Origin: Silene noctiflora
Taxonomy: Eukaryota; Streptophyta; Magnoliopsida; Caryophyllales; Caryophyllaceae
DNA: 30,558 nucleotides
Assembly (NCBI GenBank): GCA_009801015.1
Contig: VHZZ01002424.1
Location: 17,162 to 47,719, forward strand
Reading direction: 5' to 3'
Positions 20,360-29,412 of this stretch are shown here, piece by piece. The position numbers and the translations under genes were made by a program. The notes beneath the pieces were generated by a model, which was not told the origin of the DNA, did not search any database, and worked only from the letters and a program-made list of their open reading frames with translations. Every line of letters begins with the position of its first letter. The first letter of the stretch is position 1.

Positions 20360-23300
20360 ATGAAAGAAGATTACGAGGTTCAATAATTTCTACTCTTTTT
20401 CTTCAACCTCAGTTATTATGTGGAAATCTTCTCAATTTGTTGGTTGAATTAATTTGATTAATTGAATAATTAGGTTGAAGAGAAAAAGCAAGCAGCAGCA
20501 GATGTAATGTCAAATTACTCTAAATTTGCGCTTACTTGTATCGGTAATCGTGTTCGTCCTTCTGATTTACGACTTCATCTTATGAAGGTATTCTTTCTAT
20601 ACTTGCATATGCTTACTCTTATTAACCCTAGTTTTTCATCATTCAAAAGTTACAGTATCGCTTTTTACTGTTTAATGTTGATTACTTGATTAGCTTAACC
20701 TCTAAGAGTCAGTAAGTAACTAAATTGGGCAAAAACTGCGCTTTTGTTTCGTGTTCAGGATTATTAGTTAAATTTATTGTGGAATTTACTTGATTCACAC
20801 AAATTGGAGGAGATTTAAATAGTTTGAGAGTATTTTGTGCTCAAACTTATACATATCGCGGACCGTGTGATTCACATTGTGAAATTGTGAATATATTGCT
20901 TGCAACATGTATGTAGGGTTGTAAATCGTGAATTTCTGATGAATTTATCTATGATGCGAGGACATTGAGCTGCTAGCCTGCTATAAATCATACAATGATT
21001 GTACTACTCAGTAGTTGTTTGTTGTTAGCAACAAGCTATATGATGTATGTCAGTTGCGATATTTTAGCTGAGTTTCAGTATCTTGGTTGTTCTGATTAGG
21101 ATCGGCTTTTTGAATCAGAGCGTGATAATATAGGAGACGGCTAATTGTTTTGGTGACAGAGTGGGTATGATATTCACGTGAGTTATTCCGAGCTTTTGAT
21201 TTAGCTTTATCTTTAGGATGTATGTATAAGCAGCATGTCGTTTCACTAGAGAGAAAAAGTATGAAGTTGTGAATATATTGCTTGCAACATGAATGAAGTT
21301 GGTATAACACATAGTGCCATTAGTAAAAACTTTGTTCAGATAGGTCATGGCTGATTTTCATGTTTCTAACTTGGAATGGAGGGAGGTGGCCATAAGGGAG
21401 AAGTTTTGTATATATTGGTTGGCTTGAATTATATAGTAGTTGCAATCAGATGTTCTAAGCTAAGCCTATGCTTGATTGTAGCCAAGATGCACGGAAGTAA
21501 AATACTTCGTAAGAAACAATTCAAAAACATAGCAAAGACATTGAATAACTTACATATTATGAGGACTATAAAAAAGAACTAAATGATACTAGAATATGTC
21601 AACTATGATTCGCAAAATATGCCCCCGCCCCCGCAAGACGGGCTGTTGATATGAGGGACCTATCTTGGAGGCAACAAAAAGAAACGTTACCAAACTAAAG
21701 GTTTGATTAAAGCATTGGCGAGTTGCCGGGAATATGGTGTACATGAGTAAGGCCTTGTTTCACCTGCTCTTATACATAATGGAAAGACAATGCAAGTTGC
21801 TTCATGCGACAGTGGAAACCCGTTTTAGCCGCGTAATAAGTTTCCCCTAGGTTAGCACTATAAATAGCCGAGGAGAAGGAAAGTTAGGCACCAAGTTCGG
21901 CTAATTAGGATCTCACCCAAGTTACGTCAGCCTGGTATCTGCAACTGCAACTGCAACTGCTCTAAACGAGGCTCCCTAGACAACCATGCTAGGGCCCACT
22001 GCCTCTTCAAAGACCAAGAAACCTAAGTAGGACCAACATAGACAATGTAGCCGGTAGTCCACTGCTTGACGCGAACCATCCATCGACATCCAACAATGTT
22101 TTGGTTTGGTTTGCAAGATACAATTCTCCATTTCTTGTTTTCGGTGAGCACAAATTACTCGTCTATTATGGTGGACTTCCATTGGAATTAGACAATGTTT
22201 TTTTAGTGATGCCAGGGAGGGCGTGCAAATCGTTTATGGTGGCAAGATGAGCATCATTCGGATTGACTTTACTATTTTGTTAGTTAGTCGGATAACAATG
22301 GTCCATTGTGGAGGGTGAGGGGGCTGTGGGGGGGTGAAGACGAAGGGGTGGCAGTGGGCGGTGAGGGAGGGGTGTTGGGTTAGGTCTAGGCTGTGGTTGC
22401 AGGTATGGCAGATGGGTTCTAGGCTGTGTACTATAGATGTCGGATGGGTCTGGACAGGGAAAGTAGGAGTGGAGGTGGTGTCTGGTATTCTGGTCAATGG
22501 GGTCAGAGGTGTTTTGTGAGGTCTGGGCAGTGAGGGCTGAATTTTCGGGTGGTGTTTCGGCAGTAGGATTAGTTATATGTTCTGTTTGGGTGGTTGGGCG
22601 AGCACGGGTATTTCGATGTCTCACCATAGGTTGGGATCATAGGATTGAGTTGGAGTGGCGTGTTGTACTAGAGTAGGATATGGAAAACATTTCCAATGAA
22701 ACGAACATGATACGAAGTGTAGATGCCGTTTGAGATGGGATCATGACAATGATAAGCTCTTTGTGTTGCTGAGTAGCCAATGAAAATGCAAGAGGTGGAG
22801 TGAGGGTCAAGTTTGTGAGTTCAATACGGAGCCAAGGCTTGTTTAAAGATAAGGCATGTGTCTTTGTTTAAGTGGATAGAAACTGCTTAGTATAGTGATC
22901 GACGGAAATTATTCAATACATGTCATGAGAAAAAATAGGAGCAGTCCACACTCTAATCGGAGTCGAGAGGTGCTGATGGGGATATGAAGGAGACGGAGAA
23001 TAGGAACCTGTGGCTTTTATTAATTAAACACGAGTTACAGTGTATAAAGAAATCAATAGCAGAACTTAATGAAAATTGCCTTTTAAGAAGTTTCAAAATA
23101 TTAGTACAGGGGTGGCCTTGGTGATGGGCCAGGCCAATGTGTCAGACTTGACTCCTAGATGAACTTGGGAAAAGGGAATAGATGTGCTGATTTTTTGTTC
23201 CTTTAAGAAGAATACTGCCCGTCTCCCCGTCTCCTGTTCCTTGACAACAAAGTAATTATGAGAATGTTTACAAGTGTATTATTGTCCTTACAAAATTGCA

Positions 23301-24410
23301 AAATTGGCAAGATGTTTCGGGAAATTGAAGGAACATATAAGATGTTAATAAAAATCTGAGAAATTGGAAGCGTTCATACATCCTGTAAGATAATGTTGTC
23401 GGTCTCGTCATAAGGAGTATGGAGCGACAAAGCTTGAGAGTAATTGAAATGCAAGCAAAGAGTAATAACAAAGCTTGTGATAGGAAGTTGATTGATTGCC
23501 TAGAACCTCTTAAAGAGGCTCTTTTATAGTACAAGACTTGTAGCAGTATAAATTGAAAGTGCAGAATAGCGATACGTTTTCTGAAAGATTCAAAACATAT
23601 CTTAAACTAAACATCATACGCCAAAAAGGAAGTAATCAATCTTGGACTCTTCGAGTACTACTTGAAATTAAAAACGAAAGTAAAACTACATAAATGCATA
23701 AAGTAAATCTGAGGGTCAAAGATGTGTGTCAAGATGTGTAGACCATCACACCTAGCAACACTACATATACCTCGTAATTGTTTTGTCTGTCTTAGTGATG
23801 GTTGGTGAGATCATTGGGGGTTGAGAAATTGGTGGCTAGGGGTAGACATGGTGGTTTGGGTCGGTGTTCGGTGGACAAAGAGACTGATGGCCAATTAAAG
23901 CAGGGTACTCGATGATACCATTTAAGGAAGAAGTTTTGTATATTGATTGGCTTCAATTACAGGACTACAAGATTATTACTCCTTACGGTATAGTAGTTGC
24001 AATAAGAAATTAAGAATATTCTTGAGCTAATCCTATTCTTGATTGTAGCCTAGATGCATGGAACTATGGAAGTAAGGTAAGAAACAAATCAAAACCATAG
24101 CCAAGACAATGAATAACGTACATGTTACGACTCTTATGAGGACTATACAAAAGAACTTGCTGATGCTAGAATATGTTAACTATGGTCTTCAATAGGGGAA
24201 TCCTAACTTCCAGTTCCACCATTGTTTTTGATTGTCTAAACGCGTGATTTCTGGTTAACTGTTCAGGAGATTTCTGGAATGCCAACCACTTTGAAAAGGG
24301 GATCCGTTCCTGTTGCAGCTTCTCCAGATGCAATGGGAGAATCATCTAGTTCAGGCACAGCCAGACTTGATAAGGCAGATAGCTTTCGTGCAGCACAGAA
24401 CATTGATTAA
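20360..24410 (+). CDS. Small conserved-looking plant protein, unknown function
   Basis: Three exons join in frame to 91 aa: 20360-20377, 20474-20587 and 24267-24410, with GT-AG introns and stop TAA. The first exon encodes six residues (MKEDYE). The second begins VEEKKQAAAD and continues to RVRPSDLRLHLMK. The third starts EISGMP, contains AASPDAMGESSSSGTARLDK, and ends in ADSFRAAQNID. The phase agreement across both junctions, the biased composition and an intron kept open around a large transposon insertion support a real gene. I cannot name the family. There is no signal peptide or membrane segment; the middle could form a helix and the Ser-rich C-terminus is probably disordered. The second intron (20588-24266) is 3.7 kb, mostly a copia relic. 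An alternative start is the ATG at 20507. The tRNA gene lies just upstream on the opposite strand. Confidence 0.72.
21393..21614 (-). repeat. 3' LTR of the copia relic
   Basis: It is 222 bp in the minus sense, starting TGCGAATCATAGTTGACATATTC at 21614 and ending ...AAAACTTCTCCCTTA at 21393. It aligns with the 5' LTR over shared blocks such as ACATATTCTAG, TAGTCCTCATAA, GTTTCTTAC and GCAACTACTATA. It lacks roughly 45 bp relative to its partner, including a segment after CAACTACTATA. Confidence 0.75.
21940..22640 (-). pseudogene. Copia linker and RNase H remnant
   Basis: The Pro/Thr/Ser-rich minus-strand frame at 22280-22627 is the variable linker that follows the integrase in copia polyproteins. 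Farther on, near 21950-22070, the minus strand reads TTGYIVYVGPT, then VSWSLKRQWA, and a degraded AEYRA-like stretch. This matches the copia RNase H motif 'TGYxxxLGxxLVSWSSKKQ...SSTEAEYRA'. The whole reverse transcriptase between linker and RNase H is missing. A short (TGCAAC)n-like run lies at about 21940-21960. Confidence 0.7.
22675..23140 (-). pseudogene. Copia pre-integrase and integrase remnant
   Basis: With frame shifts allowed, the minus strand shows a GAG-pre-integrase zinc-finger pattern (GHPCTNILKLL ... CNSCLINKSHRFLF, about 22995-23120), then integrase fragments such as TILSSFYPLK near 22870. After an apparent internal deletion comes the integrase C-terminal signature FIGYSATQRAYHCHDPIS followed by HVRFIGNVFPYP (about 22676-22790). 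These are standard landmarks of plant Ty1/copia polyproteins. Several frameshifts and deletions abolish function. Confidence 0.75.
23159..23750 (-). mobile_element. Probable nested solo LTR
   Basis: In the minus sense this segment begins TGTGATGGTCTACACATC at 23750 and ends near ...CCAAGTTCAT at 23159. The flanks read CTAGG on both sides (plus-strand cctag at 23154-23158 and 23751-23755), a 5-bp target-duplication candidate. Inside, a TATA-like ACTATAAAAGAGCC (about 23520) is followed by AATCAATCAACTTCC, a promoter layout typical of plant LTRs. It separates the copia primer-site and gag start from the pre-integrase remnant, so it inserted after the copia element. The 3' end (CA versus CAT) is uncertain by one base. 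Confidence 0.55.
23923..24191 (-). repeat. 5' LTR of the copia relic
   Basis: It is 269 bp in the minus sense, starting TGAAGACCATAGTTAACATATTC at 24191 and ending ...AAAACTTCTTCCTTA at 23923, two bases before the tRNA-Met-type primer site. The canonical CA end appears mutated. It lies 75 bp upstream of exon 3 of the host gene. Confidence 0.75.
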
Positions 24411-25846
24411 GAGTTACAGATGTAATCGTCATATGCAGAATTTGCCACTCAGGTTGGACTCCTTGTTCTGGTTGCCATTGTGATGTGTTGGTCTTGTAGG
24501 AAGCAAAAACAATGCTCGATACATGTGTTACCTCGACATATATGTGAATATTCATTTTTCATTTTCGCCTCATCTGCGTCCTTACATTGATACCAGTTTC
24601 TTGCCTCATTGGCTGTTTACAATTACAAACGATCTTTAGTTTGAACCTTCTCTATTCATTATGATCTCCCCCTTTCCCACGTTTAAATAGAGTAAAAAAT
24701 GGTCAATGCTTTTTAACTCATAATAAATAATAATATATATCTTGAATACCGGTTTTCAATAAAAAAAAATTACTAACTTTGGGAGACCCTCATACAGTCA
24801 TACATACATCAACAAACAACATTATCAGAGCCTTAATTCCAAAATAATTTGGGGTCGACTGACCTGAATCATTCTTTAGAATCGTCCATGGGTGAACGAT
24901 TAAATGCACACCACTTCAAAATGCGAAAATATAGAAAAGGAAAAGTGAAAAATAAAAGAGAAGTGAAACATAATACAAAAGCCAAAATAAACTTATAGAT
25001 TTTACGAAGTCCGAATTTTTTTTATAAAAACTTAAAATTTAAATCGAGAATAAAGATTAAAACCGTTTTAAAAAGCGGAGTATTTTTTTTAATGTGGGTT
25101 GATGTTCATCTAAAAACAGCAAGTGTTGCTTGAGACTTCTCACAGTCGCTCTGACATTATTTAAATCGAGTGGGAGTCGTCACAAGTTTGTGACGATGAT
25201 AAGTAAGAATTTGTGATTTAAAACGAGGGAGATCATAATGAATAGAGATAGATGAGGTTCAAACTAAAGATAAGCAGTATAATGAGTCTTTTAATTCTCT
25301 TGTTTGATCATTTACAAGTAGAGTTAACAATGCTCATGCTCATGCTCATGCTCATGCTCTCGCCCACGTGTTACCGAGTGTAGTTGGCAAAACTGTTTGG
25401 ATCGTTAAGCTGAATGTTTTCTGGGTTTACATTAATGAAATTACCTACTTTGGGTTTAAAAAAAATGACTTAATTTGACCTAATGAATTTATATGCAACT
25501 GCAACGAGTTAGAAAAACCCTTTTAATCAAGGACTAATTGTATGACACAATAATAATTAAATGTTTCAACCCGTTTCACCAACAACATTTGTACAACATA
25601 TCCATATTCACAATACAAATTATCACAAATTTGGAATATCAAATGCACGAGAAAATTGGGTTTAGTTTATAAGAAAATGAAAGGATGCATTAATTAATTT
25701 ACACAAGAGTAAGGACATGCACAAGGATAGATAACAACCGTTGCAAGCATTTCCAGAATAAGGGATATACCCATTAAATTACCTTCACTATTCCGAAGAA
25801 GATTGAGCACAACAAAAGAATGTTGGAAGCATTTGAACCATTATTA
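24411..25846. other. Intergenic, 3' UTR then repeat debris
   Basis: The first about 200 bases should be the 3' UTR of the 91-aa gene. At about 24815-24900 a segment with CAGAGCCTTAATTCC and TTTGGGGTCGACTGACCTGAATC resembles the conserved 'GGGGTCGGCTACATGAATC' tail seen in plant SINEs; no Pol III promoter boxes were identified. A short TGCTCA microsatellite lies at about 25331-25358. I see no other gene or structured element. Confidence 0.45.
25331..25358. repeat. TGCTCA hexanucleotide microsatellite
   Basis: Nearly five units of TGCTCA in tandem, ending in TGCTCTCG. It is non-coding. Confidence 0.9.
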
Positions 25847-26582
25847 TCAAACCCCAAGCTCTGACATCTTCTCATGCGCTTTTGTATAATCTTCAATTAA
25901 TTTCTTTTTGTCCTGCCATTTTTGTTTTTTTTTTTTTGTATGATTGTCAACAACAATTCATAACTTTAGTAGACTAATATTCGAAAAATAACATCATCTC
26001 GTTTCTTTTTATTTATGTTGTACCGAGAAAATCTTTAGTATGTCCAAATTAACACGTCATACTACATCCTAACCAATACGAAATGACTTGGGTGATCATT
26101 TTCATCGCTAGTTACTTTACCTTTGCATAGAGTTGAACATATTTACGGAATGCACGATCCTCGAGAAGAGCATTATCTGCGGGAAGTTTCACCAACTTCG
26201 ATGTGTCTCCTATTAGTAGCTCTCTGTTAAAAAAATAAGAGCATTGATCAGGATATATCATACCGTAATATAAAGAAAAATGGATTATTTAAGAAAAAGT
26301 GAAAAAAAGTAAGGGTAAATAGAAAAAAAATAGGTGAGCCATATAATTGTGGATTTAATTGTGAGATGGTATGTGGGGTATGTAGATATAAATTGGATAC
26401 AACACTGCGTATATTTGCGGCTGGTGGTATGACTCCTGGGGATGTCCTAAAACTAAAATGTTGGGGTAGCGAATTTTTCTTATATTATTTCACACTCTCA
26501 TATTTGAGAATTTCGGATAGCAAAAAATGATTTTTAATCATTTTCTGGAAATTGGGATGACGAATTCTACCTTTACTATTAA

Positions 26583-26775
26583 CACAAATTCTCATTGAAG
26601 ACGTACACTATCCGTCACAAGGTGAAGACGGATAATGACCCTCTCACAATATGCAAGTGACTATATCCATGAGGTGTTCCATTTCTTCCCCACTTGCCCT
26701 CATATTTGTCTTATTGTGAGAGAGACACTATCCGTCCTTGTGACGGATAATGTCCGTCATAAGCAAGACGCTTTG
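26583..26775. mobile_element. MITE, family with ATTATCCGT inverted repeats (copy 1)
   Basis: It begins CACAAATTCTCATTGAAGACG and ends ...CATAAGCAAGACGCTTTG. The arms carry inverted ACACTATCCGTCACAAG / CTTGTGACGGATAATGT blocks, and internal palindromic parts include aagtg...cacttgc and gtgagaga. It aligns end to end with the copy at 28683-28868. It lies in an intron of the ascorbate peroxidase relic and has no coding capacity. Its flanks do not show a convincing target duplication. Confidence 0.75.
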
Positions 26776-26780
26776 GGTAA

Positions 26781-26954
26781 CACAAATTCTCATTTGTGAC
26801 GGCCGATAAATGTCACAAGCTTGTGACGGGTCAAATAATACCCACGGATAAAGACAAGCCATTTGTGATTCCCTATGCATTCTACCTTTTGTCTTATCTA
26901 CCCATGTGGGTGATACTTGACCCGTCACAATAACCATCACAAGTGAGATCTATT
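26781..26954. mobile_element. Related MITE abutting copy 1
   Basis: It starts with the same CACAAATTCTCATTTGTGACGG and ends CCGTCACAATAACCATCACAAGTGAGA. Inverted arms include GTGACGGGTCAAATAATACCCAC versus GTGGGTGATACTTGACCCGTCAC. It is separated from the preceding MITE by only five bases. Its terminal 20 bases match that MITE, but its interior differs, so it is a distinct subfamily or a second insertion. Confidence 0.65.
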
Positions 26955-26974
26955 GATGTGGTAAACAGATCAAT

Positions 26975-27770
26975 TAGGTTGGGTTCGGTCGGACCAGTTC
27001 GGGTTGGGTCATTTCGGGTTTATTAAATTTTTGGGTTAGTTTGAGTTTGGTCATTTCGGATTACGGGTCTATTTCAGGTTTGTTGGTTGAGTTTGTTTCG
27101 GGTCAAATGAGTCGGGTTATTTCGGGTCGGATCATTTTCGGGTCAATGATTAACAGAAAAAAAGGTATTTCAATTTTGAAGTCTAATGTGGTCAATTAAA
27201 GTTACGTTTTGTCGGATCATTTTTGGGTTGAGTGGTTTCGGTTTGGGTCATTTCGGGCCGGGTTTGTTACGGGTCCATGAAAGCTCGGGTCATTTTAGGA
27301 TCGGATCGGTTGTCATTCGGATGTAGTAGTTCAGATTAATTTCAGGTCTCGAATCAGTCTTTTCGGGTCAAGTCAATCGAATCGAATTGATTTTGCCAGC
27401 TCCGCAACTAATTCCTTTTTTTTCTTCTTTTCGATTGTAAACACCGGAATTATCCAACTTCATATATTAAATGCACTTAAATTGGTTAATGGGTCATGGC
27501 CTCACTCTCATGGGTGATCAAAACAAGACCCAATAACGGATCGAGTTCGGATCGGGCCACTTTTATATTTGCAAGAATCCGAGTTTGATCAGACCAGGTC
27601 ATTTCGGGTTTGATTATTTTCGAGTCAGCTATATTCAAGTTATTTAGGGACAATGGACTTTGTGCAACAATAAATATTCGGAATGAGGCATTTAATAGGG
27701 TCAATTCGAGTTACGAGTCATTAGTTCAGGTATCGGATCGGGTTAATTGGGTTGAGTCAGTTTTATCAGG
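26975..27770. repeat. Degenerate TCGGGT-rich tract
   Basis: About 0.8 kb of irregular repeats built on tttCGGGTca, ggtcatTTCGGG and close variants, with no fixed period. The overlapping open frames (27486-27704 minus, 27610-27891 plus) are side effects of the repeat. Similar degenerate 'gggtcatttcgggt' tracts are common in plant intergenic DNA. It occupies the long second intron of the ascorbate peroxidase relic. Confidence 0.75.
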
Positions 27771-28537
27771 TCTAATCACAATTCACAACTACTATATAAT
27801 TATTAGGTTATTGGTGTACTCACAAGAAACATACTGGTACAATGGAGGTTTTAAATCAGGTAACACTCTCTTTGTTACCATAATGTGGTAGTATTTGACC
27901 CGCCTTAAAATTTAAAACGAATAATTTATCCGTCTTAAACAAGACTTACTGATATCAATAGTACTTACTAGCATAAATAAAAAAAATAAGTATCTTACCC
28001 ATAATAGGAATTGTCAAATTTCAAAGGTTTCTTGGTATGATCCGGTCCAGCCTAAGTGACCCAATCATAAATAACAAGATTTAGATTTAATGTCTTTTAT
28101 ATTTGAAAAAAATTAAATCTAAAAATATATCAATAATAAAGTTGATTAGACTAATGGATTTACCAGGACATGAATCCCTGAAAGCGCCACAATGTCTTTA
28201 TTTGAAAAGCCCATTTTATGATATACGAAGTACATCTCTCAAATGTTTAGCATCTACACAGTAATACACTATTACAACTTTCAAGTTAGATTTGTTTGTT
28301 TATAATTATCAACCTTATATTTATAAAACAAAATTCATAACTCCTAATTTCTCACCCCTTCTATCACCACCATTATTATTTATCTTCTTTCTTCTACCTT
28401 CTCTTCACCTTCTCCCTTTGCCCTCTTACAATCAATTAAATTAATATATATATATTATGTGAGGTCGGATGACAAGTGGATGAGGTCAAATATACTATTA
28501 TATGGGTAATTTATTAAAAAATAAAAAACTTTATATA

Positions 28538-28568
28538 CCGTGTATTTATTACACAGGGTTTAAACTAG
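28538..28568 (+). mobile_element. Helitron 3' terminus
   Basis: A stem CCGTGTA...TACACaGG (28538-28557) is followed by GTTTAAA and CTAG (28565-28568), with T next. The preceding about 50 bases (ttattaaaaaataaaaaactttatat) match the tail of the Helitron at 5485-6064, so it is the same family. The 5' start was not identified. The element may be short, or it may reach back into the ascorbate peroxidase relic. Confidence 0.65.
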
Positions 28569-28682
28569 TTCACATTAATTATCTAGTTCATGTGTTTTTG
28601 AAATGAACTGGAGTTTAATTATGTCATGACAATCAAACGACACCTAACAACAACACCAACCACAACAACATATTATCCTGAT

Positions 28683-28868
28683 CACAAATTCTCATTGAAG
28701 ACGGACATTATCCGTTACAAGCTGAAGACGGATAGTGCCCATCTCACAGTATACAAGGGGCAGTATTCATGAGGTGCTCCATTTCTCCCCCACTTACCTT
28801 ATTGTGAGAGGGTCATTATCCGTCTTCAACTTGTCACGGATAATGTCCGTCACAAGCAAGACGCTGTG
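28683..28868. mobile_element. MITE with 9-bp target duplication (copy 2)
   Basis: It is a 186-bp unit starting CACAAATTCTCATTGAAGACGG and ending ...CACAAGCAAGACGCTGTG. Its inverted repeats share GACGGACATTATCCGT. It is flanked by tatcctgat (28674-28682) and tatcctcat (28869-28877), a 9-bp duplication with one mismatch, pointing to the Mutator superfamily. It is a full-length sister of the MITE at 26583-26775. Confidence 0.8.
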
Positions 28869-28877
28869 TATCCTCAT

Positions 28878-29218
28878 TAAGGATTGCAATTTAATTGCAA
28901 TAACTGTATAAAACTAATCAAAAATCAAAAATCAAAATTAACATCCAATCTATATATATTATTAAAAGAGACTTTTTTCGAGCGATATTAGAGCGTCCAC
29001 AACATCTTTTTTAGTTTTAGGAAAGTATATTATAAAATCTACCAAGATTATGACAAAGATACTATGTAATATTTTTAACATCAAAGTTATATTTTATATA
29101 AAAGAATTTTTTGATTATCAATCTAACCAAAAAGTATAATGCAAAACATTTAGAAACTTAAATATTTGGATTCGTTGCGAAAAATGCTTTCATTTGTGTA
29201 TAAATTTCGTATTATTTA
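28878..29218. other. Intergenic, AT-rich, possible Helitron 5' start
   Basis: No gene. At 28949 the sequence TCTATATATATTATTAAAAG directly follows an A, matching a common Helitron 5' start. No matching hairpin plus CTAG end was found downstream within the window, so it is only a candidate. Confidence 0.35.
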
Positions 29219-29390
29219 CTACTTCCTCCCTTCCGCTGAATTGTTTACATTTACTCTTTGCACAAATATTAAGAAAATGAGATATCTCTACTTTTCATAT
29301 GTTTACTTACACAACTACCCTCATGTAAGCTCCTCATATTTTGGCACCCACCCACCGAAAGGTATAAAAGTAGACAATGGTATATGGGTC
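29219..29390. mobile_element. Degenerate Stowaway-like MITE
   Basis: The left end TACTACTTCCTCCCTTCCG, then GAATTGTTTACATTT and TTTGCACAAATATTAAG, resemble the left half of a plant Stowaway family that begins CTCCCTCCGTCC. The expected right end (GGACGGAGGGAG) is absent; instead AAAGTAGACAATGGTATATGGG is present, a decayed version. One end is therefore mutated or lost. Confidence 0.5.
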
Positions 29391-29412
29391 ATTTAATTGA
29401 TCAAAAAATATC

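Larger units (their letters stand above)
21393..24191 (-). mobile_element. Decayed Ty1/copia retrotransposon in intron 2 of the 91-aa gene
   Basis: Two related direct repeats, 21393-21614 and 23923-24191, act as the LTRs. Next to the upstream LTR (minus sense) lies TGGTATCATCGAG (23908-23920), a slightly mutated copy of the tRNA-Met primer binding site TGGTATCAGAGC. Next to the other LTR lies a purine tract GCGGGGGCGGGGGC (about 21618-21635), typical of copia polypurine tracts. Coding remnants appear in copia order (pre-integrase, integrase, RNase H), with gag, protease and reverse transcriptase largely missing. The LTRs differ by indels and many substitutions, so the insertion is old. A clean 5-bp target duplication was not found. 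A probable solo LTR is nested inside. Confidence 0.85.
25847..28253 (-). pseudogene. Ascorbate peroxidase C-terminal relic
   Basis: Four minus-strand exons are visible: 28253-28164, 28051-27999, 26223-26121 and 25912-25847. From the second half of the first exon they read in one open frame through consistent junctions: KMGFSNKDIVALSGIHVL, then KKPLKFDNSYYG, ELLIGDTSKLVKLPADNALL and RKYVQLYAK, ending IEDYTKAHEKMSELGV-stop. This matches class I plant ascorbate peroxidase, which reduces H2O2 with ascorbate. The proximal haem His region (normally ALSGGHTLG) and the K+-site region (PLKFDNSYF) are recognisable. Defects: HLRDVL in exon 1 is out of frame with the rest, the expected GRAHPERSG segment between HVL and the next exon is missing, and no N-terminal half (distal Arg/His) is seen upstream. 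The second intron is swollen to 1.8 kb by MITEs and a TCGGGT-rich tract. The subcellular type cannot be assigned. Confidence 0.8.

Noticed and set aside
22234-22627. Pro/Thr-rich minus-strand frame as a host gene
   Set aside because: It joins onto copia integrase C-terminal and RNase H motifs and is the variable linker of a retrotransposon polyprotein.
27486-27891. Open frames on both strands in the TCGGGT tract
   Set aside because: They are by-products of the degenerate repeat, with no domain.
28253-28568. A short Helitron from TCTACACAG (28253) to CTAG (28568)
   Set aside because: The start has A before TC but does not match the TCyCTATCTACTAA start of related copies and overlaps a plausible splice acceptor, so it stays unproven.
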